Source of the DNA: Magnetovibrio sp.
GTDB taxonomy: Bacteria > Pseudomonadota > Alphaproteobacteria > Rhodospirillales_A > JABHCV01
DNA: 41,362 nucleotides
Reading direction: 5' to 3'
Assembly (NCBI GenBank): GCA_002717285.1
Contig: PBDF01000004.1
Coordinates: 76,685-118,046 of the forward strand
Shown here: positions 26,802 through 35,650 of the stretch, piece after piece
Layout of the letters: each line of letters begins with the position of its first letter
Numbering within the stretch: position 1 is the first letter of the stretch
The notes under the pieces: model-generated
What the model saw: the letters and a program-made list of their open reading frames with translations, nothing else
Database searches by the model: none
Told to the model about the DNA's origin: nothing
Program-made: the position numbers and the translations under genes

Positions 26802-27689
26802 CTAACCTCTCAGTACTCGACCAGCAACGGCATCAAGTTTTTTTACCATTTCAGGGTCACGAGCTTCAGATGATGTGATGATGGAAAAGTCAAGAGCAGT
26901 ATGACACCCATCCGTGCATGAGGAAACACGGCTACTTAAATTTGGCGTTACTTGTTTTATTAATGCACGTCCTTTATCCGCATTATCTGTGAGCACCTTT
27001 AAAATGGCATCAACAGTTACTTCATCATGCGCCGGGTGCCAGCAGTCAAAATCAGTAACCATTGCAACAGTTGCATAACACATCTCTGCCTCACGAGCTA
27101 ATTTAGCTTCTGGCATATTAGTCATTCCTATGACATCGCATCCCCAAGAACGATAAAGTTCAGATTCCGCCTTCGTAGAAAACTGTGGTCCTTCCATAGC
27201 AATATACGTACCCCCACGCTGGTAAGGAATGCCTAAGGTCTTAATGGCCTCCTCCAAAGCATCACCAAGCCGAGAACAAACAGGATGACCTAGACTCACA
27301 TGTGCAACTAAGCCAGTAGAAAAAAAGCTCTTAGCCCTCGCAAAAGTACGATCAATGAATTGATCCACAATAACAAAATGTCCCGGCAAAAGGTTTTCCT
27401 TTAATGAGCCACAAGCACTAACAGAAATAATTTCTGTTACTCCTGACCGTTTAAGAGCATCAATATTAGCCCGATAATTCAGCTCTGATGGTGGAATACG
27501 GTGTCCCCGACCATGACGCGGCAAAAAGACCAACTGCTGCCCATTGAGTTTGCCAAAAAGTAATTCATCTGATGGAAGACCAAAAGATGAATTCACTTTC
27601 TGCCAGCTTGTGTTTTCCAATCCGTCAATATCATAAATTCCACTGCCGCCAATGACGCCAATGACAGGTGGTGTGCTAGGCAATGTCAT
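26802..27689 (-). CDS. mtnP: S-methyl-5'-thioadenosine phosphorylase
   Basis: A 295-residue purine nucleoside phosphorylase-family enzyme that splits 5'-methylthioadenosine, and often 5'-deoxyadenosine, into adenine and the 5-substituted ribose-1-phosphate. It shows the phosphate-site start IGVIGGSGIYDI, PRHGRGHRIPPSELNYRAN, and YIAMEGPQFSTKAES with VIGMTNMPEAKLAREAEMCY typical of MtnP rather than PNP. A strong AAGGAGG ribosome binding site lies 4 bases before the ATG. It is the first gene of the mtnP-mtnA-aldolase operon and follows ychF on the same strand after 80 bases. Confidence 0.95.
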   Translation of the reverse strand: MTLPSTPPVIGVIGGSGIYDIDGLENTSWQKVNSSFGLPSDELLFGKLNGQQLVFLPRHGRGHRIPPSELNYRANIDALKRSGVTEIISVSACGSLKENLLPGHFVIVDQFIDRTFARAKSFFSTGLVAHVSLGHPVCSRLGDALEEAIKTLGIPYQRGGTYIAMEGPQFSTKAESELYRSWGCDVIGMTNMPEAKLAREAEMCYATVAMVTDFDCWHPAHDEVTVDAILKVLTDNADKGRALIKQVTPNLSSRVSSCTDGCHTALDFSIITSSEARDPEMVKKLDAVAGRVLRG

Positions 27690-27691
27690 AA

Positions 27692-27764
27692 AACCTCCTT
27701 GGTCAGTTTGAACCTTTAATTAATTAACAGTAACAGCCTAAAGAACACAAAGGCAATGGAGGTT
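27692..27764 (-). promoter_or_regulatory. mtnP leader with sequence complementary to its ribosome binding site
   Basis: In the minus-strand leader, AACCTCCATTG (27764-27754) is complementary, apart from one bulged base, to CAAGGAGGTT (27701-27692), which contains the mtnP ribosome binding site. A second pair, GTTTGA near 27776-27771 and TCAAAC near 27714-27708, would cross it and could make a pseudoknot or a competing fold. This suggests translational control, but no known riboswitch consensus is recognisable. Confidence 0.35.
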
Positions 27765-27769
27765 GAGAC

Positions 27770-28870
27770 TCAAACATTAAACCTAAATAGCATAATGTCA
27801 CCATCTTGGGTTTGGTAATCTCGGCCTTCCTGTCGCATCTTTCCAGCTTCCTTAGCACCTTGTTCACCATTGTAGTCAATAAAATCCTCATAAGCTATTG
27901 TTTCAGCTTTAATAAAACCCTTCTCAAAATCTGTATGGATCACCCCCGCAGCCTGTGAAGCCGTCGCATTTTTACTAATTGTCCATGCGTGAGCCTCTTT
28001 TGGACCGACTGTAAAAAAGGTAATCAAATCCAAGAGTTCATATCCAGCACGAATTACCCGTGTCAACCCAGTTTCTTTCAACCCTAGCGTTTCGAGAAAT
28101 TCGGTTTTTTCTGAGTCCTCCTCCAGAACTGCTATTTCTTCCTCAATCTTTGCTGAAATCACAACTGAAACTGCACCTTGTTTGATAGCCATATTATTGA
28201 CTGCTTCGGATAAAATATTCCCTCCAGCAGCACTACTTTCTTCAACATTACAGACATAAAGAACTGGCTTGGCACTTAGTAATTGAAGCATTTCAAAGGT
28301 TTTTTTGTCATCTTTCATAATTTTTAAGGTTCGGGCTGGCTGCCCTTTTTGTAAAGAAAACAAGACTTGCTCTATAATCTTTAGTTGCAAAACTGCAGTC
28401 TTATCATTACCGCGCGCCTTTTTGCTGAGGGTCTCAACACGCTTCTCCAGCATTTCCAAATCTGCGAGCATTAACTCAGTTTCTACTGTTTCAGCATCAC
28501 GTACTGGATCAACCACACCTTCAACGTGAGTGACGTTTTCATCAACAAAACAACGAAGCACGTGAACTACTGCATCAACCTCACGAATGTTTGCAAGGAA
28601 TTGATTACCCAACCCCTCCCCTTTGGATGCTCCGCGCACTAAACCTGCTATGTCAACAAATTCAAGCTGAGTTGGTATAATTTTAGCAGATTGACCAATT
28701 GCAGCTATTTTTTCAAGGCGTGAGTCAGGAACTCCAACCCGGCCGGTGTTAGGCTCAATGGTGCAAAAAGGGAAATTCGCTGACTCTGCTTTTGCAGTTG
28801 ATGTCAGGGCATTGAAAAGTGTCGATTTACCAACATTGGGTAAACCAATTATACCACAATTAAAACCCAT
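27770..28870 (-). CDS. ychF: Redox-regulated ATPase/GTPase YchF (OLA1 family)
   Basis: A 366-residue Obg-like P-loop protein that binds ribosomes and hydrolyses ATP in preference to GTP. The Walker A motif GLPNVGKSTLFN lies at 9-20, DIAGLVRGASKGEGLGNQFL is the G3/switch region, and the C-terminal TGS-type domain includes FFTVGPKEAHAWTI and the IHTDFEKGFIKAE segment. Length and order are normal. It follows pth by 13 bases in the conserved rplY-pth-ychF operon. YchF has been linked to stress and translation control; its exact role is unsettled. Confidence 0.96.
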   Translation of the reverse strand: MGFNCGIIGLPNVGKSTLFNALTSTAKAESANFPFCTIEPNTGRVGVPDSRLEKIAAIGQSAKIIPTQLEFVDIAGLVRGASKGEGLGNQFLANIREVDAVVHVLRCFVDENVTHVEGVVDPVRDAETVETELMLADLEMLEKRVETLSKKARGNDKTAVLQLKIIEQVLFSLQKGQPARTLKIMKDDKKTFEMLQLLSAKPVLYVCNVEESSAAGGNILSEAVNNMAIKQGAVSVVISAKIEEEIAVLEEDSEKTEFLETLGLKETGLTRVIRAGYELLDLITFFTVGPKEAHAWTISKNATASQAAGVIHTDFEKGFIKAETIAYEDFIDYNGEQGAKEAGKMRQEGRDYQTQDGDIMLFRFNV

Positions 28871-28883
28871 TATCTTTGTCCAT

Positions 28884-29465
28884 CTACTTAACCTGCGGCA
28901 CCATTCTGTCTAACCCTACCCTATTCAAAAAGCTTGCATTGTCACCGATCAAAGCAAGTTCGATATGGACAGCAACAGAAGCAAGCAAAGGTTTAAGCCA
29001 CTCAAAATCCGCCTTAGTAAAATCCTTAAGGACATGTGACTTGACCAATAATTTATTGCCGGGGTGACCAATGCCTAGTCGCAAACGTCTATAACCATCT
29101 CCAATGTGATTGTGAATAGACCGCAGACCATTATGCCCAGCGTGACCACCTCCTGTCTTGAGGCGCAACTTGCCGGCATCTAAATCAAGTTCGTCGTGAA
29201 ATACAAAAATATTCTCAGGCCGTATTTTGTAAAAAACAGAAGCTGCAAAAACGCTACGTCCAGAGTCGTTCATAAAAGTTGAGGGTTTCAAAACAAGGAC
29301 CTTTTCCGAACCAATATTTCCTTCACTAATTTGGCCATTAAACTTGTTACGATACACCTTAAGTGAATGGTGTCGGACAACCTCATCCACGGCCATAAAA
29401 CCGATGTTGTGACGATTTTTAGAGTAAACCCTGCCCGGGTTACCCAAACCAACGAGCAACAACAT
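28884..29465 (-). CDS. pth: Peptidyl-tRNA hydrolase
   Basis: A 193-residue enzyme that frees tRNA from prematurely released peptidyl-tRNA. The family motifs are intact: VGLGNPGRVYSKNRHNIGF with the catalytic histidine in NRHNIGF, FMNDSGRSV, HDELDLDAGKLRLK with the conserved aspartate, and GGGHAGHNGLRSI. Length is usual. It lies 20 bases after rplY and 13 before ychF on the same strand, the standard operon for these translation-quality genes. Confidence 0.97.
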   Translation of the reverse strand: MLLLVGLGNPGRVYSKNRHNIGFMAVDEVVRHHSLKVYRNKFNGQISEGNIGSEKVLVLKPSTFMNDSGRSVFAASVFYKIRPENIFVFHDELDLDAGKLRLKTGGGHAGHNGLRSIHNHIGDGYRRLRLGIGHPGNKLLVKSHVLKDFTKADFEWLKPLLASVAVHIELALIGDNASFLNRVGLDRMVPQVK

Positions 29466-29485
29466 AATAATCTGTTCCTGACGTA

Positions 29486-30169
29486 TTAGTTTTCAGAGTT
29501 CCCCTCATCAGTATCGCTTTTATGACCACCTTCGCCCTCAGCATCTTCAACACCCTCAATTTCTTCACCCTCAACGTCATCCACTTCTTCAGGCTCAATG
29601 TTTACTGTAGGAGCAGCTATAGTGGCCACAGTGAAATCACGATCCTTGATAGTCAATTCGACATCATCTGGAAGCTGTATTGAACTGATATGAACGCTAT
29701 CACCAACTTCAAGTCCACTAAGATCTACTACAAGGCTTTCTGGAATATTATCTGGAGAACAAAGTAGCTCGACTGCATGGCGAACAACATTAAGCACACC
29801 ACCAACACGCAACCCCGGACAAGCATCTTCGTTTTCAAAAATAACAGTAACTTCAACTTTTAAGCGCGTCTTTGAGCTAAATCGCATAAAATCAACATGT
29901 AACGGTTGGTCTGTAACTGGGTCTAACTGTAAATCACGTGGTAACACACGATTTTTGTTTCCTCCTGCATCCAATTCAAAAACACGTGAGAAGAAGCCAG
30001 GACCTCTTATCTGTTTCATTAATTCTACTGGATCAAGGGAAATCATAATGGGGGCTATTTTATTACCATATATAACAGCTGGCACTCGGCCTGCCCTACG
30101 TATGGCACGGGCTGCCCCCTTACCTGCCCGATCACGAATCTCGACATTCATAGTTGCGGATTGAGCCAT
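29486..30169 (-). CDS. rplY: Large ribosomal subunit protein bL25, long Ctc form
   Basis: A 227-residue 5S rRNA-binding protein of the large subunit. The N-terminal L25 domain is clear (RDRAGKGAARAIRRAGRVPA then YGNKIAPIMISLD), followed by the beta-rich CTC domain and a very acidic C-terminal tail (DEVEGEEIEG-like region from about 195). The long two-domain form is the usual one in alphaproteobacteria. It heads the rplY-pth-ychF operon. In most relatives prs stands directly upstream; here the persulfide dioxygenase gene on the opposite strand separates them. Confidence 0.95.
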   Translation of the reverse strand: MAQSATMNVEIRDRAGKGAARAIRRAGRVPAVIYGNKIAPIMISLDPVELMKQIRGPGFFSRVFELDAGGNKNRVLPRDLQLDPVTDQPLHVDFMRFSSKTRLKVEVTVIFENEDACPGLRVGGVLNVVRHAVELLCSPDNIPESLVVDLSGLEVGDSVHISSIQLPDDVELTIKDRDFTVATIAAPTVNIEPEEVDDVEGEEIEGVEDAEGEGGHKSDTDEGNSEN

Positions 30170-30436
30170 TAGCGTTCTCCTAAAATTAAGTTCTTTTAAT
30201 TTATGCTCTGTAAATTATCAGCCTCCAGGGGTGCTGACGATTTTGATTGCCTGAACTAATAGACATCAAGGAATGATTAAGTCTTTTATATTGATGCAAG
30301 CCAACAGTCAAACACAGAAAGAAGAAACATTTATGTTAACTCCAAATAACTTGATCGTATTTCATGCTAAATTGTAATGTTTAAGCGATATAGTATCACT
30401 CTTGACTATCTATGTTTCTCTTGATGGAGTTACACC

Positions 30437-31510
30437 ATGTTTTTTCGTCAACTGTATGATCTACAAACAAGTACTTATACCTATCTCCTAGCAGACGAGG
30501 TCTCTCGTGAGGCTGTGTTGATTGACCCCGTGTATGAGCAAGCTATGCGCGACGAGGCCTTACTAAACGAAATGGGCATAAAGCTTCTGTATACCCTTGA
30601 AACCCATGTGCACGCAGACCACATAACTTCTGCTTGGATTTTGCACAAACGAACAGGTAGTAAGATTGCCGTCTCGGCCAACGCTGGGATCAAGGGCATG
30701 CACAAGGCACTTGCTCACGGGGACAAAATTAAATTTGGAAAACACTTCCTTTCAGTCAAGTCTACCCCTGGCCATACTGAAGGTTGTGTTACCTATGTTC
30801 TAAGATCAAAAAAAATGGTATTTACTGGAGATTGTCTTCTAATCCGGGGTTGCGGTCGCACAGACTTCCAAGGCGGTGATGCAGCGCAATTGTATCGTTC
30901 AATTCATGATCACATTTTTACCCTACCAGAAGATTTCCTAATATATCCTGGCCATGACTACAAGGGTCTTACTTCAACAAGTGTGTTGGAGGAAAAATTT
31001 TTCAACCCACGTCTTGGGGGTCAGTTGAGCGAACAAGATTTCATAGGATTCATGAGCAATTTAGGCTTAGATCATCCGAAGAAAATTGATACTGCCATAC
31101 CAGCCAACCTCAAATGTGGCCGGCCTAAAGAGGATATTATTAACATTGACCAGCCAACTTGGGCTGAGTTGTCTCTCACTTTTGCTGGATTTTGGGAGGT
31201 GGAGCCACACTGGCTTGTTGAACATCCAGACGTAGCACAAATCATTGACGTACGAGAAGAGGACGAATTCAACGGAACTTTAGGTCACATTGTAGGCGCT
31301 AGACAAATTGCACTCAGTCAACTTAAAAACCGTGTTGATGAACTTAACTACCAGCAACCTATTATCACCATTTGCCGAGCAGGAGGCAGATCAGCACAAG
31401 CAACTGTAATCCTTCATAAAGCTGGCTTTCAGAAAGTAGCTAATTTAGCAGGAGGAATGTTACGCTGGCGAGAATATAAATATCCGATTAATGTCGTACC
31501 CAATGAATAG
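30437..31510 (+). CDS. Persulfide dioxygenase-rhodanese fusion (ETHE1-like MBL fold + rhodanese)
   Basis: A 357-residue cytoplasmic enzyme with two fused sulfur-handling domains. Residues 1-240 are an ETHE1-type metallo-beta-lactamase fold: HVHADH (His57, His59, Asp61, His62), His113 in PGHTEG and Asp132 in TGDCLLIRGCGRTDF, of which the His57/His113/Asp132 triad binds the single iron that oxidises glutathione persulfide to sulfite. Residues 255-350 are a rhodanese with active-site Cys313 (TICRAGGRS), which can exchange sulfur between persulfide and sulfite/thiosulfate. Such natural fusions are known in Burkholderia and other bacteria. The gene stands alone on the plus strand between rplY and prs and ends 4 bases from the prs stop. 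No sqr or regulator gene is adjacent. Confidence 0.93.
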   Translation: MFFRQLYDLQTSTYTYLLADEVSREAVLIDPVYEQAMRDEALLNEMGIKLLYTLETHVHADHITSAWILHKRTGSKIAVSANAGIKGMHKALAHGDKIKFGKHFLSVKSTPGHTEGCVTYVLRSKKMVFTGDCLLIRGCGRTDFQGGDAAQLYRSIHDHIFTLPEDFLIYPGHDYKGLTSTSVLEEKFFNPRLGGQLSEQDFIGFMSNLGLDHPKKIDTAIPANLKCGRPKEDIINIDQPTWAELSLTFAGFWEVEPHWLVEHPDVAQIIDVREEDEFNGTLGHIVGARQIALSQLKNRVDELNYQQPIITICRAGGRSAQATVILHKAGFQKVANLAGGMLRWREYKYPINVVPNE

Positions 31511-31514
31511 ATTT

Positions 31515-32447
31515 TTAATCAAATAAACTCGAAACAGAACTTTCATCGCTGATTCGTCGAATCGCCTCTGCAATTAGTGGGGCAATAGTCAACTGATTTA
31601 TATTGTGTGAAACTCTTATCGCCTCGGTAGCTTGTATTGAGTCTGTTATCACAAGTGTCTCCATTGGTGAAGAAGTCACTCTTGCAACAGCACCGCCAGA
31701 TAGCACGCCGTGCGTAACATATGATGAGACAGAAGCCGCATCTTTTTCCTTAAGTGCTACTGAGGCATTGCAAAGTGTTCCAGCCGAATCGACAATATCG
31801 TCAACAAGAATGCAACGACGGCCTTCAACTTTACCTATTATATGCATGACCTCAGATACACCTGCTTGCTCACGACGTTTGTCAATGATAGCAAGATCTG
31901 CGTTCAATCGCTTGGCCAATCCTCGGGCGCGAACTACACCTCCTACATCAGGAGAAACTATGACTAATTCTTCGCCATTCATTGTATCCTGAATGTGCCC
32001 AGTCAATACTGGTGCAGCATACAGGTTATCTACAGGAATATCGAAAAAACCCTGTATTTGGCCTGCATGCAAATCCATGGTTAACACCCTGTCCGCACCA
32101 GCTGTGGAAATCATGTTAGCCACTAATTTAGCTGAAATCGGTGTACGAGGCCCAGACTTGCGGTCTTGACGTGCATAACCAAAATAAGGAATTACTGCGG
32201 TAATGCGCCTAGCAGAACCACGCCTTAGTGCGTCTATCGTCACCAGCAACTCCATCAAATTGTCGTTAGCTGGGTAAGAGGTAGACTGAACAACAAAAAC
32301 GTCCTCTCCGCGGACATTTTCTTGGATTTCAACGAAAACTTCCATGTCAGAGAACCTTCTGACACTAGCCTTTGTCATGGACAAATTTAAATAAGCGGAT
32401 ATAGCTTCGGCAAGGGGCCTGTTAGAGTTGCAGGCGATAATTTTCAT
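31515..32447 (-). CDS. prs: Ribose-phosphate pyrophosphokinase
   Basis: A 310-residue enzyme making PRPP from ribose-5-phosphate and ATP for nucleotide, histidine and tryptophan synthesis. Family segments are clear: [12 protein letters not shown], the ATP-flap [69 protein letters not shown] and the PRPP-binding loop [17 protein letters not shown]. The frame extends to 32525, but ATG 32447 gives the usual MKIIACNSN start and normal length. It is the last gene of the hldD-to-prs minus-strand run, separated from the lipoprotein gene by 191 bases. Confidence 0.95.
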   Translation of the reverse strand: MKIIACNSNRPLAEAISAYLNLSMTKASVRRFSDMEVFVEIQENVRGEDVFVVQSTSYPANDNLMELLVTIDALRRGSARRITAVIPYFGYARQDRKSGPRTPISAKLVANMISTAGADRVLTMDLHAGQIQGFFDIPVDNLYAAPVLTGHIQDTMNGEELVIVSPDVGGVVRARGLAKRLNADLAIIDKRREQAGVSEVMHIIGKVEGRRCILVDDIVDSAGTLCNASVALKEKDAASVSSYVTHGVLSGGAVARVTSSPMETLVITDSIQATEAIRVSHNINQLTIAPLIAEAIRRISDESSVSSLFD

Positions 32448-32638
32448 CTTGGCAGTTCCCCAGGACCCTATATGTATTAGATCAATATAATCCAATTTTT
32501 CTTTGACTTCGCAACCGCTCCACACGGTATTGGTGAATCAAATCACAAGATTTAATTATAATTATTCCTAACAGCGTACTAGCATTCTGTAAACGAGAAT
32601 TCTAGCAAACGAATAATTTGGTATAAAAAAATTTAGCT

Positions 32639-33559
32639 TCATTGCAACGGTGGGGCAGTATTATTGGGGATTTGCTCTAAATCCGGTGTCAATTTCGGCT
32701 GAGCAACTAAAACTTTTTTTGGTTGATTTGTACTCGGATTTTCAAACCCGATAATACGCTTAATCCCGATTAACGCTGCATTAGCTATCTTGCTCGCCTC
32801 ATCAGCCCAAAGTTCATCCAATTTACCCTTGGGGATGTCATTTACCTGAGTCGCCCTACCCACTTCAAAGCCATCTAAAGTATGGACACTCCAAGTAACC
32901 TGCACTTCTTCCAAAGCATGTCCTTTTGGCTTTAAAGAGACAAGACCAGTAAGTGTCAGGCTCGCCTGTCGGGTATCCTCAACTATTTTTACATTTGAAC
33001 TTCGAAGCCCACTTACTATGGCCTCACGCAACGCTACATTACCATCACCAGGTGCGCCAGTAACCCCTCTAATTAAAACACCTTCGTCAAACAAAACGTT
33101 CTGGATTGGCTTGTCTTCATTAGCAAGCAGTACAGCTATAGATTTTGCGGCACCTTCTCCAACAGCACTTATTATTTTAGGATCTCCGTACTCCCACTTC
33201 CAACGAGCTCCTCGAACACCTTGCGTATGTGTGCCGAGAATTTTGCCAGCCCTGTCATAAAGAGTCCAATAGATCAACATCACAAATGGGACTTTTTTAT
33301 CCTCCCAATTAGCTCTAGCTAAACCTTTGAGTACGAAGCGACTTGCAATATCGGGGTCGACTGATGCTGTAATACCGTTCTTAAGAAGACCGTTTGAAAT
33401 TGAGCTAGATAACAATTTAGCCATGGGCAGGGCAGGGCCTTGAACAAGTTCTACGCGGACTTCAGTTAAACTGCTGTCATTTAAAGACTGATTTCCAAAA
33501 GGCAGTTCTATTGGGGAACAAGCCCCTAACAGCACCAAGTAAAAATACAGACGAGTCAT
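32639..33559 (-). CDS. Conserved alphaproteobacterial lipoprotein, function unknown
   Basis: A 306-residue protein from ATG 33559, whose N-terminus is a short hydrophobic run ending in the lipobox LLGAC (Cys14), so it is likely acylated. An AAGGAG ribosome binding site lies about 12 bases upstream; earlier in-frame ATGs at 33583 and 33649 would spoil the signal peptide. The mature part has two similar-looking halves with phrases such as ANWEDKKVPFVMLIYWTLYD with GARWKWEYGD, and VQVTWSVHTLDGFEVGRATQ, suggesting a duplicated beta-rich domain. Its place between pgeF and prs is conserved in many alphaproteobacteria as far as I recall. No function can be given. Confidence 0.75.
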   Translation of the reverse strand: MTRLYFYLVLLGACSPIELPFGNQSLNDSSLTEVRVELVQGPALPMAKLLSSSISNGLLKNGITASVDPDIASRFVLKGLARANWEDKKVPFVMLIYWTLYDRAGKILGTHTQGVRGARWKWEYGDPKIISAVGEGAAKSIAVLLANEDKPIQNVLFDEGVLIRGVTGAPGDGNVALREAIVSGLRSSNVKIVEDTRQASLTLTGLVSLKPKGHALEEVQVTWSVHTLDGFEVGRATQVNDIPKGKLDELWADEASKIANAALIGIKRIIGFENPSTNQPKKVLVAQPKLTPDLEQIPNNTAPPLQ

Positions 33560-33745
33560 ATAAAGTAGCTTCTCCTTATTCATATTCAACGACAGGGCGA
33601 CAAAAATCCATCTTGGCTGTAATGAACCACGATCTCCACTTAGGGTCATTGATTGAAACTACGGTACAATATTTTTTCTGGATTTCATATAATATCAGCA
33701 TAGTGCACAACTACCTTTTACGCACTAAGTCAAAGCAAAATTTGT

Positions 33746-34531
33746 TCAATCCTCGATCATGATTGCAGACAATAAACGCCCGTATGAGGAGGTATTTTCG
33801 AGGTTACAGCGACGATAGCTGTAAAATAGATCTGGTTCAGAAAAAGTATCCATCCCAAGTCCTTCAACAGAGGCCAGACCCATACCAAGCAAACAGTTTT
33901 CTACATAACCGGTTAAATCAAATTTAAAATAATTTGCTCTTTTAGCGGGCTTAAAAAATCTTATATTTTCAGAACTTTCACCCAAAAAACTCTCTTGAAA
34001 TTCTGGCCCGACTTCGTAAGAATCTTGAGCGATGCACGGGCCAATGGCAGCACTTATGTTAGAAACATGAGCTCCAAGATCTAACATTTCCTCGAGGCAA
34101 TGTTTAAGTATACCTGCACGTGCGCCGCGCCAACCTGCATGGGCAGCGCCAACAACCTTTGCACTACTATCCGCAAATAGTACAGGAGCACAGTCAGCTG
34201 TTAGCACGCCCAAGACAACATTCTTGCTGTCACTTGCCATAGCGTCAGCTTCAGGAGATTGTTCTCGTTGCCATGGTTTTGTTACTCGAACAGCTATTGA
34301 AGAGTGAATCTGATATGTTGTAACAAGATTGCGGTCAACAGCTCCTAAACTCTTAAGCGCAATTTTACGATTATTTTCGACATTTTCAAAAGTATCGTTA
34401 GAACCAAAACCACAATTCAAGCCACTTAATCCCACATCTGTACTAATCCCGCCTAACCTACTAAAAAAACCATGGCGAATCCCACTTAACTTAGAAAGAT
34501 TTGAAGCTTTAAACATATTCTTTTTATGCAT
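33746..34531 (-). CDS. pgeF: Peptidoglycan editing factor PgeF (multicopper polyphenol oxidase/laccase-domain, DUF152)
   Basis: A 261-residue member of the YfiH/DUF152 family. The metal-site residues are His76 (TTYQIHSS), Cys114 (VLTADCAPVLFAD) and His131 (AAHAGWRGARAG). In E. coli the family removes wrongly incorporated L-serine-containing precursors in peptidoglycan synthesis; homologues also act on purine nucleosides, so older polyphenol oxidase names should be treated with care. It follows the SAM methyltransferase by 24 bases in the hldD-lgt operon. Confidence 0.93.
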   Translation of the reverse strand: MHKKNMFKASNLSKLSGIRHGFFSRLGGISTDVGLSGLNCGFGSNDTFENVENNRKIALKSLGAVDRNLVTTYQIHSSIAVRVTKPWQREQSPEADAMASDSKNVVLGVLTADCAPVLFADSSAKVVGAAHAGWRGARAGILKHCLEEMLDLGAHVSNISAAIGPCIAQDSYEVGPEFQESFLGESSENIRFFKPAKRANYFKFDLTGYVENCLLGMGLASVEGLGMDTFSEPDLFYSYRRCNLENTSSYGRLLSAIMIED

Positions 34532-34555
34532 CTTTTAGTAAGCCGACAAAAGTGA

Positions 34556-35644
34556 CTACAAATTAAAACCTGGGGGGATTGGTGCGCCCTGTTGAACTAT
34601 GGCCATAACTTTGAAAAGCTCCCCCATTTCCTCCGCATTCGTCAAACGTTTTAGGGCGCAATTTATATCTTCAGCTTGCTTGGGACTAGCCTCCTTTAGC
34701 AGACTATCAGCCCGCTCATTAATGCCCAAAGCACTTAAAAAATTACCCTGGTCAATGGGTCCAATCGCTCGTGCACCTGAAGCGAAGACACGTTGCGCAA
34801 GTGCCGCAAAATCTACATGAGCAGTCAAGTCAGCCTCACCCGGATCAATCAGAGGATCATGGTATTTATGATTTTTTAGGGCTTGCAAAGTTTCACCAGA
34901 AGTACTTTGTACGTGACCATAATCAATAAAAAGGGCAGCGCCCCCAAACTCTGCAATACGCTGCGAGATATCAGCTGTCAAATCCAGCGCTGTCGGACAA
35001 ACTTCAACCATCACATTGGACTCAGCATTAATGAGTCCGGGTGGTATTTCTGGTTCATCAAAAGGAGGAAGAAGGACAAAACAAAGCCCATCAGAATCGG
35101 GTTTGACGTCAACTACCCGTGGACACCAGTAATCCCCAGCTTTAAAATATTGTTCTATTGGGAGAGCATCAAAAAATTCATTAGCTATTATAATTGATGT
35201 ACCTTCACTCACATCAGCAAACGCACTATGCCAAAAAGGTGTTTCACACAGAGCTGCCTCACTTAAGGTTTGCTCCTGAATAGCTCTCAAAACAGGGCTC
35301 ACCTCAACCATGTGAACCTCAATAGCTTCTGCAAATCCCTCTACCAGAGGAGCAGCACGCATCATGTCAGACATTAGAGTGCCACGACCCGGGCCGAGTT
35401 CAACAAGATTAACAGAACTGGGAGATCCAGCCATCATCCAAGATACACCAGCCCAAAGACCAAGAAGTTCTCCAAACATTTGTGATGTCTCAGGAGCAGT
35501 TATGAAATCACCATTAACGCCAAAAGGATCGCGACGCATATAATAGCCGTGCTCAGGATGAGTAAGAGCTTGCTCCATATATTCAGCAATACTCAACGGA
35601 CCATTATTAATTATTCTCTCTATTAAAATTTCTTCAAGAGTCAT
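34556..35644 (-). CDS. SAM-dependent methyltransferase, NDUFAF7/MidA family
   Basis: A 362-residue protein of the COG1565 family. Recognisable segments are SIAEYMEQALTHPEHGYY followed by DPFGVNGDFITAPETSQMFGE, the SAM-binding LVELGPGRGTLM, and IIANEFFDALPIEQY. The mitochondrial homologue NDUFAF7 dimethylates an arginine of a complex I subunit during assembly; the bacterial target has not been established to my knowledge. It starts 6 bases after the lgt stop and precedes pgeF, an order conserved in alphaproteobacteria. Confidence 0.93.
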   Translation of the reverse strand: MTLEEILIERIINNGPLSIAEYMEQALTHPEHGYYMRRDPFGVNGDFITAPETSQMFGELLGLWAGVSWMMAGSPSSVNLVELGPGRGTLMSDMMRAAPLVEGFAEAIEVHMVEVSPVLRAIQEQTLSEAALCETPFWHSAFADVSEGTSIIIANEFFDALPIEQYFKAGDYWCPRVVDVKPDSDGLCFVLLPPFDEPEIPPGLINAESNVMVEVCPTALDLTADISQRIAEFGGAALFIDYGHVQSTSGETLQALKNHKYHDPLIDPGEADLTAHVDFAALAQRVFASGARAIGPIDQGNFLSALGINERADSLLKEASPKQAEDINCALKRLTNAEEMGELFKVMAIVQQGAPIPPGFNL

Positions 35645-35650
35645 AAGTCA

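Noticed and set aside
27690..27769. SAM-II type riboswitch upstream of mtnP
   Set aside because: The possible pseudoknot topology is similar, but the conserved bases of SAM-II and SAM-V that I remember are not present. Kept only as an unclassified leader structure.
31603..31992. 129-codon plus-strand frame antisense to prs
   Set aside because: Lies entirely within prs, low-complexity Ser/Thr/Pro composition typical of an antisense shadow, no ribosome binding site.
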